DNA of 51,349 nucleotides from Syntrophomonadaceae bacterium (GTDB lineage Bacteria > Bacillota > Dethiobacteria > DTU022), in contig PUKR01000099.1 in NCBI GenBank assembly GCA_003552365.1, positions 1 through 51,349 of the forward strand, in the 5' to 3' direction. This document shows, piece by piece, positions 7,639 through 16,612 of this stretch. The notes under the pieces are model-generated. The model saw only the letters and a program-made list of their open reading frames with translations. It did not search any database and was not told the DNA's origin. How positions within the stretch are numbered: the first letter of the stretch is position 1; each line of letters begins with the position of its first letter. A program made the translations under genes and the position numbers.

Positions 7639-8427
7639 TTATTTAAGTTTTTTGTAAATTGAAGGGATCACCCTTTCCAATTGATAGCGTTCAGGTTTAT
7701 TAATAAATTCGGCACATCCGATTATTAAATAACCACCCGGTGAAATCTTTTTTGAAACCTCTTCTACAATCCATTCCTGGACATCAATTTTAAAGTAGAT
7801 AAAAACATTGCGGCAAAGGATCATTTGCATCGAGGGCATATTATCATAAATCGGCGCCAAAAGGTTATGCTTTTTAAAAGTAACTGCCTTTTTATAAGCC
7901 GGAGCAAGGTAGTAAAATCCATTTTTTTGCTCGAACGCAGATTTCAAAAGCTCCGGGGGAACTTTTTCGAGTTGGTTTAGATTGTACCTGGCTTCACGGG
8001 CCATCTCCAGGGCTTTATCATCGATATCGCTGGCAGTGATTTCCGCACGGTGCAGTGAAGAAAGCTGATCAAGAATTAGAGCTATGGTATAAGGCTCTTC
8101 CCCGTGGGAACAACCCATACTCCATATTTTAAGGCGATTGAATTTATTTAACAGATCAACCATGGCGCTGTTTTGAAGGTAATCATAAATTTTTGTATCG
8201 CGGAAAAAAATAGAGGTGTTGATTGTTAAATAATTATAGAATTTATGCAGCAGCTCGTTACTTGATTTTAGTGCTTTAAAAAATGAATGAAGGCCGTCAT
8301 ATCCCTCACGGTTAACCAGCTGGCCGATCCTTCTTTCCATCTGCTTATCTTTATACCGGTCCAGGTCAAGCCCGGTAAACTCATAGAATTCTTTTTTGAA
8401 CTGGACAAAGTCCCAGTCTTTCTTCAC
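7639..8427 (-). CDS. cheR: Chemotaxis protein methyltransferase CheR
   Basis: 262 residues, normal for CheR. It transfers methyl groups from SAM to glutamates of chemoreceptors. The N-terminal helical domain includes FYEFTGLDLDRYKDKQMERRI; the SAM-binding domain shows IWSMGCSHGEEPYTIAL (about 100-116) and ASDIDDKALEMAREARYN, and the catalytic region has ILCRNVFIYF. The start is GTG behind AGGAGAGG. It is the last chemotaxis gene of the operon, after cheB. Confidence 0.96.
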   Translation of the reverse strand: MKKDWDFVQFKKEFYEFTGLDLDRYKDKQMERRIGQLVNREGYDGLHSFFKALKSSNELLHKFYNYLTINTSIFFRDTKIYDYLQNSAMVDLLNKFNRLKIWSMGCSHGEEPYTIALILDQLSSLHRAEITASDIDDKALEMAREARYNLNQLEKVPPELLKSAFEQKNGFYYLAPAYKKAVTFKKHNLLAPIYDNMPSMQMILCRNVFIYFKIDVQEWIVEEVSKKISPGGYLIIGCAEFINKPERYQLERVIPSIYKKLK

Positions 8428-8463
8428 TCGGTTTCCTCTCCTTTCAAATCCTTTAACCAGTTT

Positions 8464-9528
8464 TTAGCTAAGAATTCGAGTATAACGTTCTATTTCAGCG
8501 GCCATTTTTTCCACGCTCATCCTGGCATCACACAAACCGGTTTTTATAACTGCCGCCGGCATACTGGGGATAAGAGCAGTATCTGGCTCCTGAACAATAA
8601 CGATTGTATCTTCTTTCTTTTTTTTCAAGGCTACAGTCCCGTCGGTACCATCCCTACCCATCCCGGTCATGATCACCGCCAATATTTTTTGTTCACACTT
8701 CAAAAGTGATTGATACATGACATCAATTGCCGGCCGGACAAAATTAACCCTTGGACCGGTATCCAGATGAGCCCTGCCGTTTTTGATCACCAGGTGATAA
8801 CCACCCGGAGCCACCAGGGCCCGCCCCTTCAACAAAGCATCCCCTTCTTCAGCTTCTTTAACCCTTAAGGGGGAGAGCATATCCAGTCTTTGGGCAAATG
8901 AAAACGTAAAGCCGGGTGGCATATGCTGCGAAAGCAAAACAGTTGCCGGCAGGTTAGCCGGGAATCTGCTAAACAAAGCTTCCAGTGCTTTTGGCCCCCC
9001 GGTTGAGGCTCCGATAGCAACAATAACACGAGCAGCTTCATCAACCTGTTTTGTAACCTGCGGAATATTTTTTGCTTTGCCCTCAGCAGGTTTCTCGGCA
9101 GATATTAACTTAACCTGGGCTATAGCAGCCGCTTTTATTTTCTGGGGCAAAACATTTTTAAGTTCTTCAATCGATTCACTGGCAGTGCCTGACGAACTTA
9201 AAGCAGGCTTCGAAATAATATCCACCGCACCCGCATCAAGTGATTTCAAAGTTACCTCACTGCCTATCTTTGTGTGGCTACTTAAAATGATAACCGGCAG
9301 TGGATTTTTTGCCATGATCTTTTGCAATGTTTCCATACCGTCCATCCTGGGCATTTCGAGATCCATAGTAACCACGTCGGGCTTGCTTTTTTTAATTTTT
9401 TCCAGCGCGTCAACCCCGTCCCTTGCTGTGGCAATCACCTCAATTTCAGGATGTTCCCGTATTATATCGCTTATAATGCGGCGCATGAATGCAGAATCTT
9501 CAACCACCAGGACCCGAATTACATTCAA
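8464..9528 (-). CDS. cheB: Chemoreceptor methylesterase/deamidase CheB
   Basis: 354 residues. Residues 1-120 are a receiver with the phospho-acceptor Asp56 in VTMDLEMPRMDG; the C-terminal esterase (about 165-350) carries the catalytic Ser in IGASTGGPKAL, His in SQHMPPGFT and Asp in MTGMGRDGTDG. It removes methyl groups from, and deamidates, receptors when phosphorylated by CheA. The start appears to be a TTG that overlaps the cheD stop (TTGA), so translation is coupled. Confidence 0.96.
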   Translation of the reverse strand: MNVIRVLVVEDSAFMRRIISDIIREHPEIEVIATARDGVDALEKIKKSKPDVVTMDLEMPRMDGMETLQKIMAKNPLPVIILSSHTKIGSEVTLKSLDAGAVDIISKPALSSSGTASESIEELKNVLPQKIKAAAIAQVKLISAEKPAEGKAKNIPQVTKQVDEAARVIVAIGASTGGPKALEALFSRFPANLPATVLLSQHMPPGFTFSFAQRLDMLSPLRVKEAEEGDALLKGRALVAPGGYHLVIKNGRAHLDTGPRVNFVRPAIDVMYQSLLKCEQKILAVIMTGMGRDGTDGTVALKKKKEDTIVIVQEPDTALIPSMPAAVIKTGLCDARMSVEKMAAEIERYTRILS

Positions 9529-10013
9529 CTTTTCACTGCTCCTTCACCGACAGTTGTTATCTTTACTTCCCCCGAATCAACAAAAAGACGCATGGTCCTG
9601 CCGCATTTGCCCCCCACGGCTTCGCTCGAGATTTTTATCCCCTGCTCTTTTAAGGCAGCACGCACCGCTTCAATATTTTTATAACCCACATTACCGGTTT
9701 CGTTTTGAAAATTAAACAAGCTGGCACCGCCGGCTATCCTGGCGACCAGATTATTTCTCCTGGCTCCTAAAGAAACCATTTGATCAACCAGGCAAGGAAT
9801 AGCCGTGTCGGCAAACTTTGCCGGGTTAACATCACCACTACTGGGCCGTTTAAACTTGCTGCTGTCATTAAGCAGGATATGCGCAAGCCCGCCTACTTTT
9901 GTATTATGATCATAAAGGGCAATACCGATACAAGAACCCAGGCCGAATGTTACCAGCACTCCACTTTCCTTTTTAACAGCCAGATCGGCTATTTTAACGT
10001 GAACTGTTTCCAT
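9525..10013 (-). CDS. cheD: Chemoreceptor glutamine deamidase CheD
   Basis: 162 residues. The catalytic Cys28 is in GLGSCIGIALYD and the catalytic His45 in GGLAHILLND, placed almost as in the Thermotoga enzyme. CheD deamidates receptor glutamines and is held by CheC-type phosphatases; in this window the CheC modules are found only inside FliY, and no separate cheC is present. ATG start; its end overlaps cheB. Confidence 0.95.
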   Translation of the reverse strand: METVHVKIADLAVKKESGVLVTFGLGSCIGIALYDHNTKVGGLAHILLNDSSKFKRPSSGDVNPAKFADTAIPCLVDQMVSLGARRNNLVARIAGGASLFNFQNETGNVGYKNIEAVRAALKEQGIKISSEAVGGKCGRTMRLFVDSGEVKITTVGEGAVKS

Positions 10014-10062
10014 GCAAAACCTCCGCGCCTGTCAATGCCAATTTAATTTTATAAAACAGTTG

Positions 10063-10428
10063 TTAACCTTCCAGTTTAGCTAACGCTTCAGCAATCCGAT
10101 CCGGCTGAAAAGGCTTGACCACGAAATCCTTAGCCCCTGCATTCAAAGCTTCTATAACCAGGCTTTTTTGCCCCATAGCGCTAACAACAATAATCAGGGC
10201 ATCCGGGTCATGCTCCTTAATTTCTTTTATTGCCGTAATCCCGTCCTTGTTAGGCATAGTGATATCCATTGTCACTAAAGACGGTTTTAATTCTTTATAA
10301 AGCTCAACCCCCTTTACACCATCTTCACCTTCGGCTACAACCTCGTAACCGTTTTTTTCCAGCATATTTTTTAAAGTCATCCTCATAAATGCCGTGTCAT
10401 CAACCACTAAAACTGTTTTGCTCAACAT
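10063..10428 (-). CDS. cheY: Chemotaxis response regulator CheY
   Basis: A single receiver domain of about 121 residues with Asp10/Asp11 in VLVVDDTAFMR, phospho-acceptor Asp55 in LVTMDITMPNKDG and Lys in DFVVKPF. CheY-P binds the switch (FliM EIDSLI motif, FliY). The ATG at 10428 lies behind GGGAGGG; an adjacent TTG would give an N-terminus one residue shorter. Its start lies within the 3' end of cheA, so the two are translationally coupled. Confidence 0.95.
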   Translation of the reverse strand: MLSKTVLVVDDTAFMRMTLKNMLEKNGYEVVAEGEDGVKGVELYKELKPSLVTMDITMPNKDGITAIKEIKEHDPDALIIVVSAMGQKSLVIEALNAGAKDFVVKPFQPDRIAEALAKLEG

Positions 10429-12568
10429 AATCCCTCCCTTCACTTAAAAGACCGGCCACATCTATAATTAAGGTTACACTACCGTCGCCTAAAACCGTAG
10501 CCCCGGCAATACCTTTCAATCCCTTCAAGAAACTGCCAAGTGATTTTATCATAATTTCCTGCTGCCCGACCAGTTCATCAACAATAAAACCGGCCTTGCG
10601 ATTAGTTGCTTCTACAATAACGACAGAGCACTCTTCATCATTTACCTGGGTATGTTCAAAACCAAGCAGACTACTTAAAGTATAAAGCGGTATAACCTCT
10701 CCCCTTAAATTAACTACAGGATTGCCCCGAATTGTTTTTATCTCCTTACTGTCAAGATAAACATTTTCATTAATCACCTCCACGGGAATAGCATAAAGCT
10801 GGCCATTGGATTTGACCAATAAAGTAGTGATTATTGCCAGGGTCAGGGGAAGGCGAATTTCAAAGCGAGTCATAACATTGATCTCACTGGAAACCTCAAC
10901 TGTGCCGTGTAAAGCTTCAATGCTGTTTCTGACCGCATCCATGCCTACTCCCCTGCCGGATACATCGGTTATTTCATCTGAAGTGCTGAAACCGCTGAAG
11001 AAAATTAAGCTAATCAGGTCATCTTTGCTCAACTGGTTCATTTCATCTTCAGTAATTACTCCCTTTTCAACTGCCATACTTCCGATCTTCTGGGGGTCGA
11101 TGCCCGATCCGTCATCTTCGACTGTAATAACTACCTGGTTTCCTTCATGGCGGGCATTTAAATAGATAGAACCTTCCGGATTTTTACCTTTATCTTTTCG
11201 CACCTCCGGCGATTCTACACCGTGGTCAAAAGCATTGCGCAGTAAGTGCACCAGTGGATCGGATAACCGGTTAATGATCGAACGATCCAGCTCGGTTTCT
11301 TCTCCACTGATATAAAGTTGAACTTTTTTCCCCTTTTCCCGGCATAAATCCCGCACCATCCGCGGGAAACGGCCAAAAACCTGGTCGATCGGAACCATAC
11401 GCAGCTCCATGGCAGTGTCTTGCAGGTTGGTAATAGAGCGTTTTAATTGATCAATTGTGCTGTCCAGGTCCTCATTAAAGCCATGGCCTATTTCTGTAAT
11501 CCTGGTCCGCGCTACAACCATCTCACCAACCAGGTTAACCAAATCATCGAGTTTTTGAGTTTCCACCCTGACCATCTTGTCTGCAGCCCTGGATCCCTGT
11601 CCCTGGTCTCCGGAAGGGGCTTTTTCGGACACCTCATTTTCTGGCGTGGTATTTTTAACCTCCTGATTTTCTTTTTCAGGCTGTTCTTTATAAACACCGG
11701 TTCCTTCTTCCGAAACCTTATCCTTACCTGTATCATCTTCTGCCTTTACTGCTTCCGATTCGGCTTCAGATAACGGTCCGGCAGAGGCTGCACCATCATT
11801 TTCTCCGGTACCCCACAGGTTTATTTCCACCCTCTCCACATCGGTTATATGCTCCAACGCTTCTTTAAGGCCTTCCGGGGTTCCGGCTTCCAAAACTAAA
11901 ACCACCCTGAAAGACCGTTCAAATCTTTCTTCCTCAAGCTCCTGGCGTGAGGGATCCGAGATAACTATTTCAGCAAATTCTTCCATCGCTTTAAAGATCA
12001 TATGCACCCGGACCGATTTCATTAAAGCATCTTCATTTAAACTTATATTGACAATATAGGGGGAATTACCCCCTTCTTCGGCCTGCCTCAGGATTTCTTT
12101 ATCCATGGCCCCGAGTAATAATTCATCTTCTCCAATTCCTGCATTGTCATGCTTACAGGGAGAACCTAAATCTTCATTGTCACACACCTTGTCACGCACT
12201 TTTTTCATTTTAATTAAAAGCTGTTCCCATTTTTGCCGGTCCCCTTCGGTAGATTTGTCAGGTTGCTCAAGGGCTTCCTGCAGTACATCAACCGCTTCAA
12301 AAATCAAGTCAATTACCTCAGGACCCGGCTCCCGCTCAAGGGTTTTAAAATCTTCCATAAAGTTTTCAAGGCCGTGGGCAATGTTACACACATGTTGATA
12401 GCCCATGGTTCCGGCCATGCCCTTTAAGCTATGGGCCACTCGAAAAGCTTCCTGCAGCTCTTCTGTGTCTTTTGGATTTTTTTCCAGGTTAAGCAGGCAC
12501 TGGTTCAAAACTTGCATATACTCCTCGGCTTCAGCCTGGAAAAGTTCTGCGTATTGCGAGACATCCAT
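10400..12568 (-). CDS. cheA: Chemotaxis histidine kinase CheA
   Basis: 722 residues with all five modules. HPt (1-110) has His46 in RVAHSLKGMAG. A P2-like ferredoxin fold (about 165-255) is followed by a long acidic, low-complexity linker (about 255-330). The dimerisation helices contain KLDDLVNLVGEMVVARTRI. The ATPase has LVHLLRNAFDHGVE (N box), VEDDGSGIDP (G1) and GRGVGMDAVRNSIE (G2), and a CheW-like domain ends the protein. No cheW gene is seen in the window, so the coupling protein must be encoded elsewhere. Confidence 0.96.
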   Translation of the reverse strand: MDVSQYAELFQAEAEEYMQVLNQCLLNLEKNPKDTEELQEAFRVAHSLKGMAGTMGYQHVCNIAHGLENFMEDFKTLEREPGPEVIDLIFEAVDVLQEALEQPDKSTEGDRQKWEQLLIKMKKVRDKVCDNEDLGSPCKHDNAGIGEDELLLGAMDKEILRQAEEGGNSPYIVNISLNEDALMKSVRVHMIFKAMEEFAEIVISDPSRQELEEERFERSFRVVLVLEAGTPEGLKEALEHITDVERVEINLWGTGENDGAASAGPLSEAESEAVKAEDDTGKDKVSEEGTGVYKEQPEKENQEVKNTTPENEVSEKAPSGDQGQGSRAADKMVRVETQKLDDLVNLVGEMVVARTRITEIGHGFNEDLDSTIDQLKRSITNLQDTAMELRMVPIDQVFGRFPRMVRDLCREKGKKVQLYISGEETELDRSIINRLSDPLVHLLRNAFDHGVESPEVRKDKGKNPEGSIYLNARHEGNQVVITVEDDGSGIDPQKIGSMAVEKGVITEDEMNQLSKDDLISLIFFSGFSTSDEITDVSGRGVGMDAVRNSIEALHGTVEVSSEINVMTRFEIRLPLTLAIITTLLVKSNGQLYAIPVEVINENVYLDSKEIKTIRGNPVVNLRGEVIPLYTLSSLLGFEHTQVNDEECSVVIVEATNRKAGFIVDELVGQQEIMIKSLGSFLKGLKGIAGATVLGDGSVTLIIDVAGLLSEGRDYVEQNSFSG

Positions 12569-12601
12569 TTAAATTACCTCCCCGCATCTTGCCTGATTAA
12601 T

Positions 12602-14380
12602 TTATAAGCCGTAGCTCTCAATCACATCTTCATACTGGATTTCAGTAATTCTAACTCCAAGCTGATCATTAATCATCACTACCTCACCCCGGGCCAGCAG
12701 TTTATCGTTGGCTAAAATTTCTACCGGATCATTCACATTGCAATCAAGATCGACAATACCGCCTTTATCCATAGAAAACAACTTGCCGAGGGGGACTCTT
12801 GCCGAGCCAAGGACAACTACAATATCCATGGGGATATCTTTAACCAGGTTTAGCCTCTGCATATCTACGCCCAAATCTTCAGCTCCGGCACTACCCGGGG
12901 TGTAGTCTGTCGTTTGTTCTTCTTTATTGTTTTCCTGGCTAAAAGCTGTTTCAGGAAACCCGGAGTCTTCATCGATGAGCTGTTCAGAATCCTCTTCTTT
13001 CCTTAAAGGTTCTTCAACGGCAACTTCCGGTTCGCTTTCCCCATAAAGCAGGTAACCGGCCATTTTCTTTGCAAAACTAACCGGGATAACCTGGATCATG
13101 ATGCTGTCGATTATATCGGCCACTTTCATTTTAAATTCAACATGAACCACTTTTTCTTCACTATCAAAGTTGTATAGTTCTGGCACCTCGTTTGCCAGGT
13201 CGATCGATTCCAGGCTGGGAGTGGAAATTTCAATGGTCCGCTGAAAAAGTTCCGACATTGAAGTTGACATCGACCCCATCATCTGGTTCATCGCTTCCTG
13301 GACTGCACTGTGTTCTATTTCGCTTAACGGTCCCTCCTTGGTTCCCGGGTCCTCGCCCATCATTAAAGCAGCAATTATGATCGCATCGCTTTCCTTGATC
13401 ATTAAAACATTACTGCCTTCGAGTCCGGAAGTATACTCTACTTTTACCAGGAGACAGGGCAATGGATATTGCTCCTGGATTTCACTTACTTTGCGAACAT
13501 CCAGGTTGGGAGTTGTAATGTCAACAGGCTTTTCCAGGATTGTTGAGAGCGCGGTAGCAGAAGCACCAAGCGATATGTTGCCTACTTCCGCGATGGTGTC
13601 TTTTTCCAAATCACTTAACTCTTCGGGCTGCTTATCACCGGTATTGATCACCACTGTTTCAATTTCTGAATGATCATCCTCACCGGGATCCGGGTCTCCT
13701 GTTTCTTCTTCATCATCCTGGCCAGGCGAATCAACTACCGCCTCTGGTCCGGGAGCAGGTTGTTCGTCCGAACCAGAGGCTGTCTCTGCTCCGCCCGATA
13801 GCAGGTGGGCACACATCTCCCGGGCAAAATCAACCGGAATAACCTGGACCATAATACTGTCTATAAAATCGTCCACCTTCATTGAAAACTGAACATGAAC
13901 CAGCTTACCATCGGCTGATAATGTTTCCTGAGCAGGAATGTCATCTGCCAGGTTTATCCGCTCGACTTTTGGCGTAGAAATTTCAATAGTGCGCTGAAAC
14001 AACTCAGACATTGATGTAGCCATTGATCCCATCATCTGGTTCATTGCTTCCTGAACCGCGCTAAGCTCAATTTCGTTTAAAGGTCCTTCCTTATCAGCAG
14101 GATCGTCGCCCATCATCAGGGCTGCGATAACCACGGCATCCTCTTCTTTGATCAAAAGGATATTGCTGCCACGCAGACCGGATATATACTCGACCTCGAC
14201 CAAGAGACAGGGAAGTGGGTACTTTTGCCTGAGCTCACTGCCTTCAACTATTGACAACTGGGGCGTAGTAATATCAACAAACTTATCCAGTATAGTCGAA
14301 AGCGCGGTAGCAGAAGCGCCTAAAGATATATTTCCCACCTCAGCCAGGGTGTCTTTTTCAAGAGCACTTAATTCTTCCAC
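12602..14380 (-). CDS. fliY: FliY-type switch protein with two tandem CheC modules and a FliN domain
   Basis: 592 residues, well above the usual 370-420 of FliY. Residues 1-200 and about 252-450 are two full copies of a CheC-type phosphatase module offset by 251 residues; both contain EVGNISLGASATALSTIL and SELFQRTIEISTP. Each copy keeps both ExxN catalytic sites (E14/N17 and E111/N114; E265/N268 and E362/N365), so four possible CheY-P phosphatase sites are present. An acidic linker (about 200-250) joins them, and a second acidic linker leads to a C-terminal SpoA/FliN domain (about 510-592). The short CheY-binding N-terminal peptide of Bacillus FliY is not obvious. The start is GTG after GGAAGG. 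It would sit in the C-ring and dephosphorylate CheY-P. Confidence 0.92.
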   Translation of the reverse strand: MEELSALEKDTLAEVGNISLGASATALSTILDKFVDITTPQLSIVEGSELRQKYPLPCLLVEVEYISGLRGSNILLIKEEDAVVIAALMMGDDPADKEGPLNEIELSAVQEAMNQMMGSMATSMSELFQRTIEISTPKVERINLADDIPAQETLSADGKLVHVQFSMKVDDFIDSIMVQVIPVDFAREMCAHLLSGGAETASGSDEQPAPGPEAVVDSPGQDDEEETGDPDPGEDDHSEIETVVINTGDKQPEELSDLEKDTIAEVGNISLGASATALSTILEKPVDITTPNLDVRKVSEIQEQYPLPCLLVKVEYTSGLEGSNVLMIKESDAIIIAALMMGEDPGTKEGPLSEIEHSAVQEAMNQMMGSMSTSMSELFQRTIEISTPSLESIDLANEVPELYNFDSEEKVVHVEFKMKVADIIDSIMIQVIPVSFAKKMAGYLLYGESEPEVAVEEPLRKEEDSEQLIDEDSGFPETAFSQENNKEEQTTDYTPGSAGAEDLGVDMQRLNLVKDIPMDIVVVLGSARVPLGKLFSMDKGGIVDLDCNVNDPVEILANDKLLARGEVVMINDQLGVRITEIQYEDVIESYGL

Positions 14381-14404
14381 CTAATCCTTCCTTTCCGGTC
14401 TTAT

Positions 14405-14749
14405 CTAGCGTAAATTTTCAATCCGTTCTTCGGGTTTGATAATGTTCTTCAGGCGAATTCCAAACGTTTCGTCAATAGTAATTACTTCTCCCTCGGCAAA
14501 TGGTTTGCCGTTTACCACGAGTTCAACCGGTTCGTCAATCATTTTATCCAGTTCGATCACTGTTCCCACGGTTAAATTTAACAATTGCCCGATGGTTCTT
14601 TCTGCATTCCCAAGGCGAACTGAAACTTCAAGCGGAAAGTCGAGCACCAGTTTAAGCTTCAAGTCCATTTTAAGCTCATCTTCCCGGTTCGAACCCTCAC
14701 TGAGCAGAGCATTCATTTCCTCTTCAGATAAAATATGTCGGTTATCCAT
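14405..14749 (-). CDS. fliN: FliN-family flagellar switch protein (second SpoA protein)
   Basis: 114 residues from the ATG at 14749, which overlaps the fliM stop (ATGGATAA). The N-terminal peptide HILSEEEMNALLSEG resembles the FliN/FliM leader helix, and the SpoA domain (about 35-110) shows LEVSVRLGNAERTIGQLLNLTVGTVIELD and GEVITIDETFGIRL. It would form part of the C-ring with FliM and FliY. It is distinct from the FliN at 26996-27418. Confidence 0.9.
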   Translation of the reverse strand: MDNRHILSEEEMNALLSEGSNREDELKMDLKLKLVLDFPLEVSVRLGNAERTIGQLLNLTVGTVIELDKMIDEPVELVVNGKPFAEGEVITIDETFGIRLKNIIKPEERIENLR

Positions 14750-15758
14750 AGTTTTCCCCCGTGCTATAGTTATCTTTATCTTTTTCCTCAGAAATTTTAT
14801 CCACAATTTTAACTCCCAGGCGTTTACCCCGGGTCCCCGGCTGGACCTTAAAAATAGGCCTGCCCTCTACTAAAAGATCCAAAGATTCACCACGTCGACG
14901 GCGCAGGGGCAGGACATCACCTTCCTGGAGCTGGAGAAAATCATCCAGGGTTATCCTTGATTTCCCCAGGACTACTTTAATTTCAGCTTCAGGACTTTGG
15001 AGGCATTTTTCAATATCGCCGGGCTTACTTTTAGATGCACTTTGTTGAAACTGGTTAAACCATTGCTGGGCGGTTAGGCTGGAAAGGATCCGCTCAAGCC
15101 CCATGAAAGGAAAGCAGAGGTTGACAAAACCCTGGACATTTTGCACGGTTGCAGAAAAGGTGACCAGGGCCACCGTTTCATTGGAAGCAATTACCTGGTT
15201 AAACTGGGGATTGGTATCCATACTTTCAATCTGCGGCTCCAACTGGGCGATACCTTTCCAGGCATACCCGAGGTTGTCTAAGAACTTTTCATTGATTTGC
15301 CTCATAACCGAAATTTCTATTTCCGTAAGCTCCCTAATCTTGGCCGGTTGCCTGCCCTCACCGCCAAAAAGGAGATCTATAATGGTAAAGACAAAAGTAG
15401 GATTGGTTTCCAGCATGGCAACGCCCATATCCCTGGACATATTGAATATCGTCATCAGGGTAGGCACAGGCAGTGAAAACACAAATTCTTCATATGATAC
15501 CTGAGCAACAGACACCACATTTAACTTGACCGGCACCCGCAAAAAAGATGTAAGGAAATTACCCATAATACGGGCATAATTTTCATGGATAATCTGCAGG
15601 GTCCGAAGCTGTTCCTTGGTAAACTTGGTCGGTTTTCTAAAATCGTAAGTCTGGTATTCAGTGGAAGTTTCCCGGGTTTCTTCCTCACCAAGGTCACCGC
15701 TGGATATTGCATTGATCAATGAATCAATTTCTGACTGGGTTAAAGCATCTTTGCCCAT
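14742..15758 (-). CDS. fliM: Flagellar motor switch protein FliM
   Basis: 338 residues. The N-terminus holds the CheY-P binding peptide ALTQSEIDSLI (residues 5-15). The middle CheC-like domain contains HENYARIMGNFLTSFLRVPVKLN, and the C-terminal SpoA domain (about 245-325) includes VVLGKSRITLDDFLQLQEGDVLPL. FliM links FliG to the FliN ring and receives CheY-P. Here fliM is placed after the rod genes and not after fliL as in Bacillus and Escherichia. Confidence 0.96.
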   Translation of the reverse strand: MGKDALTQSEIDSLINAISSGDLGEEETRETSTEYQTYDFRKPTKFTKEQLRTLQIIHENYARIMGNFLTSFLRVPVKLNVVSVAQVSYEEFVFSLPVPTLMTIFNMSRDMGVAMLETNPTFVFTIIDLLFGGEGRQPAKIRELTEIEISVMRQINEKFLDNLGYAWKGIAQLEPQIESMDTNPQFNQVIASNETVALVTFSATVQNVQGFVNLCFPFMGLERILSSLTAQQWFNQFQQSASKSKPGDIEKCLQSPEAEIKVVLGKSRITLDDFLQLQEGDVLPLRRRRGESLDLLVEGRPIFKVQPGTRGKRLGVKIVDKISEEKDKDNYSTGENYG

Positions 15759-15791
15759 ACACTCACCTCCCGCCTGCTCCTGTTGACAATT

Positions 15792-16577
15792 TTAACCCCT
15801 TACCAACAGGGTAAGCGCCTGTAACTCATCTGCAGTGATCATGCTCCTGGTGTTGCCTTCAAGAGCACGCTGGTTAGCAATTAATTCTACCATTTCCGCT
15901 GCCAGATCTACGTTTGAAGCTTCAAGGTGGAACTGTCGCAACGAAGCGGTTCCGTCAGCCCCCGGCAAAAATTCATCCGGTTCACCGGAAGAATCGGTAA
16001 CTTCAAAAAGACCGCCTTCTTCCTTAGATAGCCCTCCATTATTCACAAAAGAGTAAAGCATGATCTCGCCCAAATCCACTCTCTCGCCGGCTTCGTTCAC
16101 TCCGCTAACCCGGCCGTTAGGGCTGATAGCTACAGTATTTACATAGATCCCATCAAGGTCAAAATCAACATCAAGATAATCACCACGGTCGGTAACAATG
16201 CTGCCGTCACCATCAACAAAGAAACTGCCCCTGCGAGTATAGGCCTCACTGCCATCTTCCCTGGTAATTCTAAAAAAACCTTCCCCTTCTATAGCAAGAT
16301 CAAGGGGGCGCTCGGTTTCCTGTAATGCTCCCTGGTCAAAAATTTTAGTTACCGGGAACATATGGGTGCCCTTTCCATGCATCGGAGCAAGTTCTTCAGG
16401 CAGGGGGTCAACAGAGTAACCCTTTTCCTGCAGCTCAGTATATAACAGTTCCGTAAAAGATACTTCCGAACGCTTATAGGCATTAGTGTTTAAATTAGCC
16501 AGGTTATCTCCTACCTGCTGCAGGGAGCGCTGGTAAGCGGCAATCCCGCTGAAAGCATTATAAAACGATCGACTCAT
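15792..16577 (-). CDS. flgG: Flagellar rod protein FlgG-type (FlhP-like)
   Basis: 261 residues. The N-terminal rod signature is AFSGIAAYQRSLQQVGDNLANLNTNAYKR and the central motif is DLAIEGEGFFRI. The C-terminal helix, EASNVDLAAEMVELIANQRALEGNTR, is typical of FlgG/FlgF. In Firmicutes the paired copies are called FlhO and FlhP; this is the second of the pair. It forms the distal rod and is exported by the type III system. The short gap before it carries GCCGATAA (16590-16597) but no matching -35. Confidence 0.9.
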   Translation of the reverse strand: MSRSFYNAFSGIAAYQRSLQQVGDNLANLNTNAYKRSEVSFTELLYTELQEKGYSVDPLPEELAPMHGKGTHMFPVTKIFDQGALQETERPLDLAIEGEGFFRITREDGSEAYTRRGSFFVDGDGSIVTDRGDYLDVDFDLDGIYVNTVAISPNGRVSGVNEAGERVDLGEIMLYSFVNNGGLSKEEGGLFEVTDSSGEPDEFLPGADGTASLRQFHLEASNVDLAAEMVELIANQRALEGNTRSMITADELQALTLLVRG

Positions 16578-16612
16578 CAGATCTCACCTCTCTTATTATC
16601 GGCAGCAAGCCG

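Noticed and set aside
9077..9715. 212-residue open frame on the plus strand opposite cheB/cheD
   Set aside because: It is a mirror of well-conserved CheB and CheD coding sequence; composition is that of an antisense frame and no ribosome binding site is present.
13180..13200. TGGCAC-N5-TTGCC on the plus strand, like a sigma-54 -24/-12 promoter
   Set aside because: It is inside the fliY coding region, points against transcription of all nearby genes and has no gene downstream on that strand.
16590..16597. GCCGATAA between flgF and flgG as a sigma-28 -10 element
   Set aside because: No TAAA at 13-16 bases upstream; likely chance in a short intercistronic gap.
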